41,777 nt of DNA from contig CAXTSL010000015.1 in NCBI GenBank assembly GCA_964246975.1, forward strand, positions 1 through 41,777. Direction: 5' to 3'. The notes under the pieces are model-generated. The model had not been told where the DNA came from, ran no database searches, and was given only the letters and a program-made list of their open reading frames with translations. This stretch comes from Glacieibacterium sp964246975 (GTDB lineage: Bacteria; Pseudomonadota; Alphaproteobacteria; Sphingomonadales; Sphingomonadaceae). Position 1 is the first letter of the stretch; each line of letters starts with the position of its first letter. Made by a program: the position numbers and the translations under genes. This document shows, piece by piece, positions 41,335-41,777 of this stretch.

Positions 41335-41777
41335 TCGAACAGGCCGAGCGCCTCCTCGTCGCGCAGCCCGCCCAGGCCGAACAGGTCGCTGTCGTCGCCC
41401 TGCATGCGGTCGGCGTTCGCGTTCGATTCAACCTGGATGAAGCTGGCGCGGGCGTGGCGCGCGGCGACGTAGCGGGCCAGGCCCTCGGCGGGGCTATCGC
41501 ACACCGCCAGCGCGCGCGCCAGCACGACGGCATCCTCGATCGCGCACGCCGCGCCGTGGCCGAGGAACGGCGTCATTGCGTGCGCCGCGTCGCCGAGCAG
41601 CGCGACATTGCCGCCACGCACCCAGTCGCCGAGCGGCGCGTGCGCGTTGATCGCCCATTTGAAGAGCGGCACGCCCGACGCCGCCGCGATCATCGCCCGC
41701 ACCTCGCCGCACCACCCAGCATAGACCGCGTCGAGGTCCGACGCGGCCGCCGGGATCGTCCAGCCGTCGTCGGTCCA
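41307..41777 (-). CDS. FAD-dependent monooxygenase, C-terminal part (truncated by window edge)
   Basis: The last 156 codons of a flavin hydroxylase of the salicylate/3-hydroxybenzoate hydroxylase group. The FAD-ribityl motif GNVALLGDAAHAMTPFLGHG is complete, followed by ACAIEDAVVLARAL, which is the classical continuation, and a short C-terminal tail ending CRTVPV. The N-terminal FAD-binding Rossmann motif lies beyond the window. The substrate is not identifiable; the family hydroxylates aromatic rings with NAD(P)H. The stop lies inside the convergent acyl-CoA synthetase gene. Confidence 0.88.
   Translation of the reverse strand, partial: WTDDGWTIPAAASDLDAVYAGWCGEVRAMIAAASGVPLFKWAINAHAPLGDWVRGGNVALLGDAAHAMTPFLGHGAACAIEDAVVLARALAVCDSPAEGLARYVAARHARASFIQVESNANADRMQGDDSDLFGLGGLRDEEALGLFDYDCRTVPV

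Noticed and set aside
1..41777. CRISPR arrays, insertion sequences, integrases, origins, rRNA
   Set aside because: No regularly spaced repeats, transposase or integrase motifs, or rRNA sequence were seen. The only repeats are the palindromes listed.

Overview
The window is about 42 kb of very GC-rich DNA (I judge roughly two thirds G+C by eye) from an alphaproteobacterium, most likely of the order Sphingomonadales. Four things point there: two proteins with PEPxxWA-CTERM tails, a lexA gene preceded by the alphaproteobacterial GTTC-N7-GTTC SOS box, a TonB-dependent receptor and an S46 peptidase of the kinds common in sphingomonads, and the gene set ppiD-trpE / trpG-trpD-trpC-moaC-moeA-lexA. 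The assignment is inference from gene content; no 16S gene is present. The window reads as chromosomal core with small accessory patches. I see no prophage, insertion sequence, CRISPR array or integrase.

Layout. 1-1.8 kb: the edge of a VapBC toxin-antitoxin pair and glutathione reductase. 1.8-7.2 kb: a membrane-anchored winged-helix/beta-propeller regulator divergent from a PEP-CTERM protein, a DUF3089 hydrolase with a GFA-type zinc protein, and a second PEP-CTERM protein whose promoter abuts a 14-bp AT-rich palindrome. 7.3-12 kb: a small disordered protein, an S46 dipeptidyl-peptidase, leuC, and a second (Phd/PIN) toxin-antitoxin module. 12-17.2 kb: a phosphotransferase with purD, a YagU-like membrane protein, malate dehydrogenase, a DUF427 protein and a secreted protein with an internal duplication. 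17.3-29 kb: trpE-ppiD on the minus strand, tpiA-secG-MFS on the plus strand, then trpG-trpD-(insert)-trpC-moaC-moeA-lexA. 29-34.8 kb: TonB receptor, a nested palindrome, ligase-associated exonuclease, an EipA/DUF1134 lipoprotein, UDP-glucose dehydrogenase and tRNA-Ser(GCU). 34.8-41.8 kb: queuosine-precursor transporter, SppA, a TelA/XpaC-like pair, an acyl-CoA synthetase and the C-terminal part of an FAD monooxygenase.

How the genes work together. All but the last steps of tryptophan synthesis from chorismate are here (trpE, G, D, C), but trpE lies on the opposite strand about 4.5 kb from trpG. The arrangement is what an inversion of the trpE-ppiD-tpiA-secG block would leave. The downstream run is tightly coupled by 4-base stop/start overlaps, except that trpD and trpC are separated by about 830 bp carrying a small membrane-protein gene with an apparent one-base frameshift. 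moaC and moeA supply molybdenum cofactor, and lexA carries its own SOS box just after the moeA stop.

The points most worth following up are the split and interrupted trp cluster, the palindrome at the PEP-CTERM promoter, the REPIN-like double palindrome after the TonB receptor, the duplicated secreted protein of unknown function, and the one-protein regulator facing a PEP-CTERM gene. I did not find a clearly new multi-gene defence or biosynthetic system.
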